This document shows positions 1 to 7,401 of a stretch of 64,000 nucleotides of DNA, piece after piece; the first letter of the stretch is position 1, and every line of letters starts with the position of its first letter. Both the position numbers and the translations under genes were made by a program. The stretch spans positions 1 to 64,000 of the forward strand of contig DASTUF010000034.1 of assembly GCA_035759745.1 (NCBI GenBank). Reading direction: 5' to 3'. This DNA is from CAMLHP01 sp035759745 (GTDB lineage Bacteria; Gemmatimonadota; Gemmatimonadetes; Gemmatimonadales; GWC2-71-9). A model generated the notes under the pieces. It had not been told where the DNA came from. It was given only the letters and a program-made list of their open reading frames with translations, and made no database searches.

Positions 1-240
1 AGCAGCCGGTGCAGCACCACACCGCTTCCCATTCCCAGGCTCAGCACCGCTTCCGCAGTCCATCCCTCGGGCACGAGCTCTGGATGGAACCAGAGTACCA
101 CACCTGAAGTGACCACTCCAACGGCGCCGCCGAACGGCAGCGTCTTGAAGAGGCTCGCGCCGGTCCTGGTGACCCAGTTGAATTTGGCCTTGATGACGGG
201 CTTGGCGCCGGAGAGCGGCGCGGTGTTCTTCAACGCCATG
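1..240 (-). CDS. Hypothetical protein, 3' part beyond window edge
   Basis: The frame starts at ATG (240) and stays open to the window edge, giving about 80 residues of N-terminus. The start MALKNTAPLSGAKPV is followed by a short basic stretch and a hydrophobic segment (about residues 35-50, FGGAVGVVTSGVVLW). A second hydrophobic segment lies near the edge. It looks like a small membrane-associated protein. The start overlaps the stop of the upstream small ORF by about 11 nt, which suggests translational coupling. I do not recognise a family. The reading is supported by the operon-like overlap and lack of a competing frame. Confidence 0.5.
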
Positions 241-481
241 GGGGCCTCCGGGCTTCGGCGAGGACGCCGAGAACGAGGACCGTGGCGAGGACCATGCGGA
301 TGGGCACTCGGCGGCTCGGCGGCTCGGCGGCCCCGTGGGTTTGGGGCTCGGCGCGGCGAGACAGGGCAGCAGCCTCTGCGGTCGGCTGTTCAGGCAGGCG
401 TGCCGTGGCGAGGACAAGCAGCGCCGCAGCGTATACCGCCATGCGGCACAAGAAGATGACTGGCGTGAAGTGAGCCGACAT
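230..481 (-). CDS. Putative small membrane protein
   Basis: An 83-residue frame with two hydrophobic segments, one near the N-terminus (residues about 7-27) and one near the C-terminus (about 60-76). A charged Arg/Glu-rich linker joins them. It overlaps the following gene start by 11 nt and lies in the same direction as msrA upstream. No family is recognised. Composition is biased (Ala, Arg, Leu), so a spurious frame in GC-rich DNA is possible. The coupling to the next frame is the main support. Confidence 0.35.
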   Translation of the reverse strand: MSAHFTPVIFLCRMAVYAAALLVLATARLPEQPTAEAAALSRRAEPQTHGAAEPPSRRVPIRMVLATVLVLGVLAEARRPPWR

Positions 482-549
482 GGTCGGCCTCCCAGAGGGT
501 CTGGGAGGCGGTTATGCATCCGTTATGCCAAATGGGCGCACGCCCCGAT

Positions 550-568
550 GGGCGCACGCGGTGCGCCC
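550..568. terminator. Hairpin between msrA and the downstream genes
   Basis: A perfect 8-bp stem (GGGCGCAC / GTGCGCCC) with a 3-nt loop lies 5 nt past the msrA stop. No T-tract follows on the minus strand, so it is a weak terminator candidate. A related GGGCGCAC segment lies about 15 nt further on. Confidence 0.35.
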
Positions 569-572
569 GTTC

Positions 573-1199
573 CTAATCGAGGAGATGAGCGAAGTTGCGC
601 TCCAGGCTGGCCAGCTTGGGTCGATCGTGGACCAGGACGTAGGGGTGGCGCGGGTTCCTGGCGACGAAGTCCTGCTGGTCTTCCGGCACTTCCTTGAATT
701 CGTCGAGCCGCAGCACCTCCGTGACGATCGGGCGCTTGTAGAGGCCGGACTGGCCGAGACTGTCGATGAATGCACGCACGGCGGTGGCCTGGGCTTCGGT
801 CTCGACGAAGACTATCGAGCGGTAGCGGGGACCGCGGTCGGGGCCCTGGCGATCGAGCTGGGTGGGGTCGTGGGCGGCGCGGAAGAAGGCCTCGAGCAGC
901 TCCTGGTAACTCACCTTCTCGGGATCGTACTTGACCTGGACGGCCTCGGCGAGACTGGCCAGGCGAGGCGGCCGGGTCCACGGCACGCTGGAATCGGTCG
1001 CCGGAGTGGCGAGGCCGGAGACGGCGGACTCGACGCCCTTCACGTGCTCGAAGATGGCCTCGACCGTCCAGTAGCAGCCGCCGGCAAAGATGGCGACCTC
1101 GTCCTTCGGCTGGGCGCCAGCGGGGGCGCGGACGGCGATCAGCGACGCCGCCGCGATGGCGAGCGGGACGAAGCACCTGCGAGCGATTCGATGGATCAT
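573..1199 (-). CDS. msrA: Exported peptide methionine sulfoxide reductase MsrA
   Basis: MsrA reduces methionine-S-sulfoxide in proteins. The 208-residue product starts with a cleavable signal peptide (about residues 1-30, ending PAGAQ), so it should act in the periplasm. The catalytic motif GCYWTVE places the nucleophile at Cys42. The downstream block DPTQLDRQGPDRGPRYRS matches the family substrate-binding segment. Oddities: the mature protein has no second cysteine, so it must be recycled as a 1-Cys enzyme or by an external partner, and the usual GYxGG block is replaced by SGLATP. A Shine-Dalgarno-like GGGAAAGG precedes the ATG. It is transcribed alone or with the two small genes downstream. 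Confidence 0.93.
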   Translation of the reverse strand: MIHRIARRCFVPLAIAAASLIAVRAPAGAQPKDEVAIFAGGCYWTVEAIFEHVKGVESAVSGLATPATDSSVPWTRPPRLASLAEAVQVKYDPEKVSYQELLEAFFRAAHDPTQLDRQGPDRGPRYRSIVFVETEAQATAVRAFIDSLGQSGLYKRPIVTEVLRLDEFKEVPEDQQDFVARNPRHPYVLVHDRPKLASLERNFAHLLD

Positions 1200-1272
1200 G
1201 GTAACCTTTCCCTGCTGGTCAGCAGTTCCAACTCATGCCTGACGTCCGCGGCGCGCAGACTTGCACGCCATT

Positions 1273-2829
1273 TCAGGCGGGCCGGCCCGTCAGCGTGGCG
1301 TAGACCCGCTGCACCAGCTGCTGGGGCGTGAACGGCTTCTCCATCAGCGTTCCCGAGTCATCGAGCGCGCCAGCCCGCCGGAGGTGGGTCTCGGAATATC
1401 CCGACATGAAGACGATGGGCAGCGTGGGCCAGCGGTCCCGGAGGCGGCGGGCGAGCTCCGCTCCGTCCATGCCGCCCAGCATGAGGTCGGTGAGAACGAG
1501 ATCGGGCGGGCCGTGCCGGTCCACCAGCTCGATGGCAGCCGCGCCATCCGCCGCCTGGAGCACGCTACAGCCGCTGGACTGAAGGGTGCGCGCGGCGATC
1601 TGGCGCACGGCAGGCTCGTCATCCACCACCAGCACCCTGCTGCCCGCCAGGCTGACCTCGTCGGGAGCTGCTGGTGGAGCTGCGACGTGAACCGGCGCCA
1701 CCGTCGTCGACATCAGCGGCAAGTGGATGGTGAAAGTGGTTCCCTCGCCAGGCATGCTTTCAACTCCAACGTGGCCCCCGCTCTGCTCGATCAGGCCTTC
1801 GATGACAGAGAGGCCGAGGCCGGAGCCGACCCCGGGCGGCTTGGTGGTGAAGAAGGGCTCGAAGATGCGGGCCCGGGTTTCCGCGTCCATTCCGGTTCCG
1901 GTATCGCGGACGATGAGGGCTACATGAGGCGTTCCGTCGCGACTCGCAGGGCGGGTAGCGATGGTGAGGGTGCCGCCGCCTGCCATCGCGTCGCGGGCGT
2001 TGAGCACGAGGTTGGAGAGGATCTGTTCGAGGTGGCCAGGATCGATCCAGACGCTGCCCGGACAGGCGAGCGACGTCTCGATCCGGCGCCCCGCGCCCAG
2101 CATCCGCTCGAACATGGGCAGCCTGCCGTCAAGCGTTGCGTCGAGCGGCACTGCCTGGGGCTCAGGCTGGGATCGGCGGCTGTAGGAGAGCAGCTGTCGC
2201 GCAACCGTAGCGGCGCGGTCGGCGGCCCGCTGGATCTGGAGGACGTCGTCCCGGCGGGCAGCAGAGAGCTGGTTCTCGTTCAGGAGAAACTGGCTCAGCC
2301 CGAGCACCACCATCATGGTGTTGTTGATCTCGTGGGCGACACCGCCCGACAAGGTTCGCACGGTCTCCAACTTCTCGGCCTCGGCCCGGGCCGCCTGCGC
2401 CGCAGCGTGCTGGCGGGCCTTGTGCTCGTCCTCACGGCGTTGGGTGAGGTCGCGGGTGACCTTGGCGAAGCCAATGAGTTCGCCCTCGGCGTTGCGGAGG
2501 GCGGTGATGACCACGTTGGCCCAGAAGCGCGATCCGTCCTTGCGGATACGCCAGTCCTCGTCCTCGAACCGTCCGTCGCGGGCGGCGATCTCGAGTTCCC
2601 GCTGGGGGAAACCCTCAGCGACGCGTTCCTCCGGGTAGAGCACCGTGAAGGATTGGCCTACGATTTCATCGGCGCTGTAGCCCTTGATGCGCTCGGCGCC
2701 TTCGTTCCAGCTGATGATGCGGCCGTCCGGGTCAAGGGCGAGAATGGCATAGTCCCTGACGCTCCGGACGAGGATGCGGAAGATCTCCTCGTCGAGGGCG
2801 GTGGCGGCGGGGACGCGGGAACCGGGCAT
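1273..2829 (-). CDS. PAS-histidine kinase-receiver hybrid
   Basis: A soluble hybrid sensor kinase of 518 residues. Domains in order: PAS (about 15-130), HisKA with H-box GGVAHEINN (phospho-acceptor His166), HATPase with the N-box NLVLNARDAM (about 273-282), DTGTGMD and GSGLGLS glycine boxes (about 309-341), then a C-terminal receiver (398-515) with VVDDE, phospho-acceptor Asp448 and Lys498. No membrane segment is present, so it senses a cytosolic signal through the PAS domain. No response regulator lies beside it; output must be through phosphotransfer to an unlinked partner. A -10-like TAGCAT ends 6 nt before the ATG. Confidence 0.92.
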   Translation of the reverse strand: MPGSRVPAATALDEEIFRILVRSVRDYAILALDPDGRIISWNEGAERIKGYSADEIVGQSFTVLYPEERVAEGFPQRELEIAARDGRFEDEDWRIRKDGSRFWANVVITALRNAEGELIGFAKVTRDLTQRREDEHKARQHAAAQAARAEAEKLETVRTLSGGVAHEINNTMMVVLGLSQFLLNENQLSAARRDDVLQIQRAADRAATVARQLLSYSRRSQPEPQAVPLDATLDGRLPMFERMLGAGRRIETSLACPGSVWIDPGHLEQILSNLVLNARDAMAGGGTLTIATRPASRDGTPHVALIVRDTGTGMDAETRARIFEPFFTTKPPGVGSGLGLSVIEGLIEQSGGHVGVESMPGEGTTFTIHLPLMSTTVAPVHVAAPPAAPDEVSLAGSRVLVVDDEPAVRQIAARTLQSSGCSVLQAADGAAAIELVDRHGPPDLVLTDLMLGGMDGAELARRLRDRWPTLPIVFMSGYSETHLRRAGALDDSGTLMEKPFTPQQLVQRVYATLTGRPA

Positions 2830-2835
2830 GGATAA

Positions 2836-2841
2836 ATGCTA
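2836..2841 (-). promoter_or_regulatory. -10-like hexamer TAGCAT just upstream of the kinase start
   Basis: TAGCAT lies 6 nt upstream of the ATG, with no Shine-Dalgarno sequence between. This is the spacing expected for a leaderless transcript. The -35 is not obvious. Confidence 0.4.
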
Positions 2842-2879
2842 GCTCACGCGGAACCAGAACGGCAACCGCATCCACCGAC

Positions 2880-3125
2880 GACACGGGAACTGGTCCACAG
2901 ATGACGCTGAAACTGCAACTGCTGATTACACGGACACCAACTCCAACCGCAGATTTCGCAGATTCTGGGCAGATTGGCCGATGCTCGGCTGACGGCTGTG
3001 GATCGGGCGAGGCCTGGATTCGAGGTTCGGTGAGGTTGCCTTTTGTGGGTGCTCCGATGGGGCCGTTTGCGTCAAGGACAACGGCTGAAGCCGCCGCTCG
3101 GCACTGCCGCTGAAGCGGCCGGGGG
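2880..3125. repeat. Gene-free repeat region with element remnants
   Basis: The gap between the kinase start and the next gene end holds a degenerate copy of the GCAGATTT element (AACCGCAGATTTCGCAGATT near 2948) and CCACCGACGACACGG / CAGATGACGCTG words seen elsewhere in the window. At 3081-3121 there is a double-hairpin repeat (CGGCTGAAGCCG then CCGCTGAAGCGG). A near-identical copy of that second repeat lies at 53470-53511. No coding frame here looks real. Confidence 0.6.
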
Positions 3126-3231
3126 CGGGGGCGGGGCCACCAGAGGCGCCGGACTCAACAGAGTGCAGCGCCGCTCGTGTGGTGCCGAACCATCAGCGTA
3201 CATCCGGCTACATCAGCTTCTTCTGCGGACA

Positions 3232-4596
3232 CTACATGTACCGGAAGATCGGCGGAAAGAGGATCACCACTGCCGCCGCCCAGCCGGCGAAGATTGGCAA
3301 GTAGCTGGTCTGCCAGCGCTCCAGGTCCTGGAACGCCCCTCTGCCGCGGAGGAACCGGGTGTAGAGCACCGCGGACCAGGCGAGGTTGACCAGGAGGAGG
3401 ACGTTCTCTCCCAGTGCTGCGACGCGGTTGGGGGTGAATCCGAACTCGGTGATGCGCGCAGCGATGGCCCAGAGGGCGAAGGCGTTGGCGAGGAGCGCAC
3501 TCACCACCAGCACGACCTGGAGCACGTCGAACGCACCGGGGGGCTGGAGTGGGTCGCGCGCCGAGACGGAGTAGAGCATCAGCGCGAGGACCACGGCCAG
3601 CAGGAGGTCGAAGGCGATGAGCGCGTCGCGCTCGACATCGATGCCTCGCCCGGTCACGAGGAGCGTGACGAGGAAGGTGATCAAAAGTGCGGCGAAGAGC
3701 GGGGTGAACAGGCGGGTCAGCACCGGCGCCATGTTCTCGATGACGCTCTGCTTGGCCTCCACCAGCCAGGACGCGATGAGCACGGCGCCCGCTGCACCGC
3801 AGGGGAGGAGCCACGACTCGAAGAAGGGCTCGACGTCCATGCCGATGGCCTGAAAGATCATGGCCATGAAGCCGGTGAGGACGCCGCCACCGAGGGCAAT
3901 GAGCACGTAGTAGATGAACAGCTCGCCCGAGAACCGGATGAAGTCCATCCGGCCACTGACCTGGTTCCAGCGTCCGCCGGCGTAGGCGATGCCCACGGCC
4001 AGCCAGAGCGCGATGGGGAGGTGCAGCACCGAGAGAACTTCGGTGGAGCCTTCGGGGGTGAAGGGATAGATGTTGGCGAAGAAGGCCGCCGCGATGAATG
4101 CGGCAGCGATCCAGCGGAGTGTGCTGCTGGCGAGCTTCCGCTTCCAGGCGAAGTAGCCGGTGAGGATCGGCAGCACGAACAGGCTCAGATTGCGGGCGAA
4201 GCGGCCGCCGTCCTGGTCGAGATCGATGAAGACAGTGGCCAGCTTGACCACGATCGCCGCGGCAACGGCGAGGCAGACCGCCATGATGGCGTCCGCCCTG
4301 CCTGGTGCCCGGGTCTCGCCAGCGTCGTTGACCATCACCAGCTGCTTCCAGAGGCGGTCGGAGTGCTCGCGGGCAAACTCGCGGGAGAGAGCGTCGAGCT
4401 CGCCCATGCGCTTCACGGCGACGAGAAACGCCTCGTCGGGGGCGAGCCCGCCGGCGACGAGGGCGCTGACCTGCTCGCGCAGGTGGTCCTCGAGTTCGGC
4501 GACGTCCACTGTATGAATGGCCTGGCGGCGGCGGAGGAATTCCCGCCACTGGTCTATCTGCGTCTCGAGCGACCCCGATTCATGCTGAGCCGACAT
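3232..4596 (-). CDS. Multi-pass membrane protein with permease-prefix-like N-terminus
   Basis: The 454-residue product has a soluble N-terminal helical domain (about 1-80) of the type found at the front of PadR-linked permeases: IDQWREFLRRR, AELEDHLREQ and a run ending in SREFAREHS. About ten hydrophobic membrane segments follow from residue 100 to the C-terminus. The membrane part resembles DUF4153-type proteins. The gene starts 3 nt after the PadR stop, so both are in one transcript from the PadR promoter. By analogy with other PadR-linked membrane proteins it may be an envelope-stress or transport factor, but no substrate can be read from the sequence. Confidence 0.75.
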   Translation of the reverse strand: MSAQHESGSLETQIDQWREFLRRRQAIHTVDVAELEDHLREQVSALVAGGLAPDEAFLVAVKRMGELDALSREFAREHSDRLWKQLVMVNDAGETRAPGRADAIMAVCLAVAAAIVVKLATVFIDLDQDGGRFARNLSLFVLPILTGYFAWKRKLASSTLRWIAAAFIAAAFFANIYPFTPEGSTEVLSVLHLPIALWLAVGIAYAGGRWNQVSGRMDFIRFSGELFIYYVLIALGGGVLTGFMAMIFQAIGMDVEPFFESWLLPCGAAGAVLIASWLVEAKQSVIENMAPVLTRLFTPLFAALLITFLVTLLVTGRGIDVERDALIAFDLLLAVVLALMLYSVSARDPLQPPGAFDVLQVVLVVSALLANAFALWAIAARITEFGFTPNRVAALGENVLLLVNLAWSAVLYTRFLRGRGAFQDLERWQTSYLPIFAGWAAAVVILFPPIFRYM

Positions 4597-4599
4597 CGC

Positions 4600-4968
4600 T
4601 CATGCTCCCTGTAGTAGTTGAACCGCGGAGGCTGGCAGGCGGAGTGCCTGCCAGATACCTCGCAATGTCTCGTCGACAGCCTGCCACTGGCGGCGTTCCT
4701 CGATCAGCTGGGCCCGGCCAGTGGCGGTAATCCTGTAGTACTTGCGGCGGCGTCCGCTGTCGGCCACCTGCCACTTGGCCTCGACCAGGCCGAGCCGCTC
4801 GAGCCGGTGGAGGACGGGATAGAGCATGCCGTCGGTCCAGTCCATGCGGCCGGCGGAGAGCTCCCGGACGCGCCTGAGAATGGCGTATCCGTAGCTGTCC
4901 TCATCGGCCAGGATCGCGAGGACGATCGGGGTCGAGGAGGCGGCGATGAGGTCCTTGTTGATATCCAT
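4600..4968 (-). CDS. PadR family transcriptional regulator
   Basis: A 122-residue winged-helix protein with the PadR core: a YGYAILRRVRE helix, the conserved GMLYPVLHRLERLGLV recognition region, and RRKYYRITATGR in the wing. A C-terminal helix serves dimerisation. PadR proteins generally repress their own operon, and a matching operator overlaps the promoter just upstream (4986-5014). It is co-transcribed with the membrane protein that follows. The effector is unknown. Confidence 0.93.
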   Translation of the reverse strand: MDINKDLIAASSTPIVLAILADEDSYGYAILRRVRELSAGRMDWTDGMLYPVLHRLERLGLVEAKWQVADSGRRRKYYRITATGRAQLIEERRQWQAVDETLRGIWQALRLPASAVQLLQGA

Positions 4969-4985
4969 GGCGTGTACCTAGTGGT

Positions 4986-5014
4986 ACTATACATGGAAGT
5001 GCTATGTATGTCAA
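4986..5014 (-). promoter_or_regulatory. Sigma70 promoter overlapped by PadR-type operator
   Basis: Read on the minus strand, TTGACA (5014-5009) and TATAGT (4991-4986) are separated by exactly 17 bp. The spacer carries the palindrome ATACAT-N9-ATGTAT (4989-5009), matching the ATGT/ACAT half-sites of PadR operators. Binding there would block RNA polymerase, so autorepression is inferred. The predicted leader is only about 10 nt. Confidence 0.8.
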
Positions 5015-5094
5015 ATCCACCGATGACGCGGAGGGAATTGAGGACGCTGATGGCTCGGAGCGAGAGCTGGATGCGGAGTGCGCGGTAAAGCAGA

Positions 5095-5137
5095 GGCCCC
5101 AGCCGGGCTGGGGCCATCAGTGTCATCCTTCTGCATC
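5095..5137. terminator. Repeat-borne hairpin terminator downstream of the RsbU-like gene
   Basis: GGCCCCAGCC-G-GGCTGGGGCC is a perfect 10-bp hairpin 37 nt past the stop of the minus-strand phosphatase gene, followed by a weak T-rich stretch. The hairpin and its flank (ATGACACTGATGG on the minus strand) recur downstream of tRNA-Ile at 13899-13950, so this is a mobile or recurrent terminator unit. Confidence 0.55.
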
Positions 5138-5152
5138 TGTTTAATCGGTGGA

Positions 5153-6388
5153 TCACACCATCCGGGCGGCCAGCATCGTGACGTCATCGTGCGGATCGGC
5201 GTGGCGCCCGAACGTCTCCAGGGAGTCAAGCACGGCGCGCACCAGCTCGGACGCGGGGCCGTTCCGACGGCCCCGCAGCACGTCGCGGAGCCGCTCCCCG
5301 CCATATATCTCACCGGTCGGGCTTCGGGCCTCCACCAGGCCATCGGTGAAGGCGAAGAGCGAGTGACCCGGCTCGAGCGTGCGTGTCACCGAGGTGAACC
5401 GGGAACCTGGCAGCATGCCCAGCGCCGGCCCGGTGGGCCGCAGCTCCTCGATGCCCCCAGAATCGGAAATGATGAGCGCGGGCTCATGGCCGGCGTTCAC
5501 GTAGACCAACTCGCCGGACCAGGGTTCCACGGACGCGAGGAACACCGTGGCAAACATGTTGGTCCGCCCGTGGAGCCGAGCGATATAGTCGTTGGTGAAG
5601 CCGGCAACGCGGGTCAGCAGCTCGGCCGGAGAGGCCGACTGCAGCGCCTGCATCACCATCGTATGGCGGCCACCGATCATCTGGATCGCGCCGCCGCCCA
5701 CCGGGTCGGCGGAGGCGCGGATCAGGCTGCGGAAGAGCGCCATGAACAGCGCCGCGCCCACGCCCTTGTCGCAGACGTCCCCGACGACGAGCATCACCTC
5801 GCCCGACGACAGCAGGAAGCAGTCGTAGAAGTCACCCGAGACGTCCAGTGCGGGGCGAAGCGCGGCCTCGAGTTCCATGCCACCGACGTCGGGGAGGGCC
5901 TGGGGGAGGAAGTCACGCTGGATGGTCCGCGCCACCGACATCTCGCGCCTCAAATACTGGCCGTCGTGGAGACGCTCCCGGTCCACCGCAGCGTTGACCC
6001 GCGCGCGGAGCACGGCCGGGCCGAACGTGACCGGCAAGTAGTCGTCCGCACCGGACTCGAGGCATTGCTCGATGGCCTCCATGTCATTCGACGATGAGAT
6101 GGCAAGCACGGGCAGGGCGGCGAGCACGTCGTCGCCGCGCAGCGTGCTGATGAGCGCCCTGCCACCGCCGCCCGTGAGATCGCTCTCGACGAGCACCAGC
6201 TCGAAGCGCGAGGAGCGCAGCAGCACAAGCGCGCGCTCGGGGTCGGCCTCGGCGATGACCAGGTACCCCTCGCGACCCAGCTGCTGCACCAGCGACGCCC
6301 CATCCTGGAAGGTCCTGCCTATCAGCAGGACCTTGGGCGGCACTCGCAGCGTGGTCTGCGTGGCCTGGAAGGATTCGAGATCGGTCAT
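5153..6388 (-). CDS. RsbU-like PP2C phosphatase with pseudo-receiver domain
   Basis: The 411-residue protein joins an N-terminal receiver-like domain (about 18-130) to an SpoIIE/RsbU-type PP2C phosphatase (about 165-408; SGDFYDCF, GDVCDKG, HEPALI, FAFTDGLVEA, DDVTML). Such phosphatases dephosphorylate STAS anti-anti-sigma factors. The receiver looks degenerate: the N-terminal acidic pair is missing (VLLIGRTF) and Glu68 occupies the usual phospho-Asp position. It may be locked in an active-like state. The chosen ATG gives a 4-nt ATGA overlap with the PrsW gene. A plausible substrate is the STAS protein at 12.7 kb or 37.4 kb. Confidence 0.85.
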   Translation of the reverse strand: MTDLESFQATQTTLRVPPKVLLIGRTFQDGASLVQQLGREGYLVIAEADPERALVLLRSSRFELVLVESDLTGGGGRALISTLRGDDVLAALPVLAISSSNDMEAIEQCLESGADDYLPVTFGPAVLRARVNAAVDRERLHDGQYLRREMSVARTIQRDFLPQALPDVGGMELEAALRPALDVSGDFYDCFLLSSGEVMLVVGDVCDKGVGAALFMALFRSLIRASADPVGGGAIQMIGGRHTMVMQALQSASPAELLTRVAGFTNDYIARLHGRTNMFATVFLASVEPWSGELVYVNAGHEPALIISDSGGIEELRPTGPALGMLPGSRFTSVTRTLEPGHSLFAFTDGLVEARSPTGEIYGGERLRDVLRGRRNGPASELVRAVLDSLETFGRHADPHDDVTMLAARMV

Positions 6389-7401
6389 TGCCGGGTCGGG
6401 GCGAGCAGGTTGAGCTGCCAGAGATCCTGGGTGCTGGTGTGGATGAAGGGCTTCAGCGCGCGCATGCCGGTCCTGCCAATGCTCTTCTCGAGATACTGCA
6501 TCTCTTCGAGCTTCGCCGGGAGGGAAGGGTCGGCGGCGGCCTCGAAGCCGGCCTCGCGGAGGAGCAGCATCCCCTTGGCCCGCACTCCAAGCTCGGCCCG
6601 CAGCCGGAGCAGGCACATCGCGTCAACGATGATCTCCGGCGGGAAGCTGGTCCGCAAGTCCTTCAGGTACTGGCCTACCGGCGTGTCCGAGACCTGGCCG
6701 GCGCGGGTGACGCGGAGCAGCTCCTGGTCGGTGTCGAAACCGGAGCCCAGCCAGGTCTTCGTCTCCCGCTCGCTCTTCTGGAAGAGGACCAGCACTATGC
6801 TGGGGAACACCAGCATGATGAGCGCCGTCGCAAGCAGCGGCGCCACCAGGAACTGGTTGTACAGCGAGTGCAGCACAATGGCCACGGCCAGCCCCGGCAG
6901 CACCAGCGCCAGGCGAAACTCCGCCGCGCGCTTCTGGAGCGTGCGCGCCATCATGGCGACGATCGCCGTGGCGCCGCCGTGCATCAGGGCCGTGCCGAAG
7001 CCGCGGACCACCCAGGCCCAGATGGTTGCAGAGGAGCGGCCCTGGAGCAGCAGAAGGTTCTCGACCAGCGCAAAACCGGTCCCTGCCGCAAAGCCGTAGG
7101 TGGCCGCGTCGGCGACGAAGCCCACCTTGCTTCGGCGAATAAGCCAGACGACGTAAACCGCCTTCAGCAGCTCCTCGACGATGGGAGCGACGTACTTCGA
7201 GTAGCGCACCAGGTCCAGCGCCAGCGCGGGCCTGAGCCAGCCATTGACGGCCCAGGCCGCAGCGGCGGCGGCGCACCCTGCCGCGACGGTCAGCAGGATC
7301 GCACGAAACGGGATGAGCTTGTAGCTGTCGAGCAGAACCAGCGCGCCGAGAAAGAGGAGGACCGGCAGGACGCTGATGGCGAGGGCAACAGCCATGTTCA
7401 C
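6385..7401 (-). CDS. PrsW-family intramembrane protease
   Basis: A membrane protein of 338 residues with about seven hydrophobic segments. It has the glutamic-type protease signatures: IVEELLK (Glu76-Glu77), GTGFALVENLLL (Glu114) and GTALMHGGATA (His141). In Bacillus PrsW cleaves a membrane anti-sigma factor. The cytosolic C-terminal part (about 215-338) is family-unusual and helical. It starts with GTG in a GTGA overlap with the upstream gene and overlaps the RsbU-like gene by 4 nt, so it is translated as part of a three-gene unit. The membrane anti-sigma factor at 10.4 kb is a possible target, but that is only inference. Confidence 0.85.
   Translation of the reverse strand: MNMAVALAISVLPVLLFLGALVLLDSYKLIPFRAILLTVAAGCAAAAAAWAVNGWLRPALALDLVRYSKYVAPIVEELLKAVYVVWLIRRSKVGFVADAATYGFAAGTGFALVENLLLLQGRSSATIWAWVVRGFGTALMHGGATAIVAMMARTLQKRAAEFRLALVLPGLAVAIVLHSLYNQFLVAPLLATALIMLVFPSIVLVLFQKSERETKTWLGSGFDTDQELLRVTRAGQVSDTPVGQYLKDLRTSFPPEIIVDAMCLLRLRAELGVRAKGMLLLREAGFEAAADPSLPAKLEEMQYLEKSIGRTGMRALKPFIHTSTQDLWQLNLLAPTRQ

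Noticed and set aside
2901..3113. 70-residue plus-strand ORF in the gap
   Set aside because: It reads through repeat words (GCAGATTT) and has no start signal or known domain.
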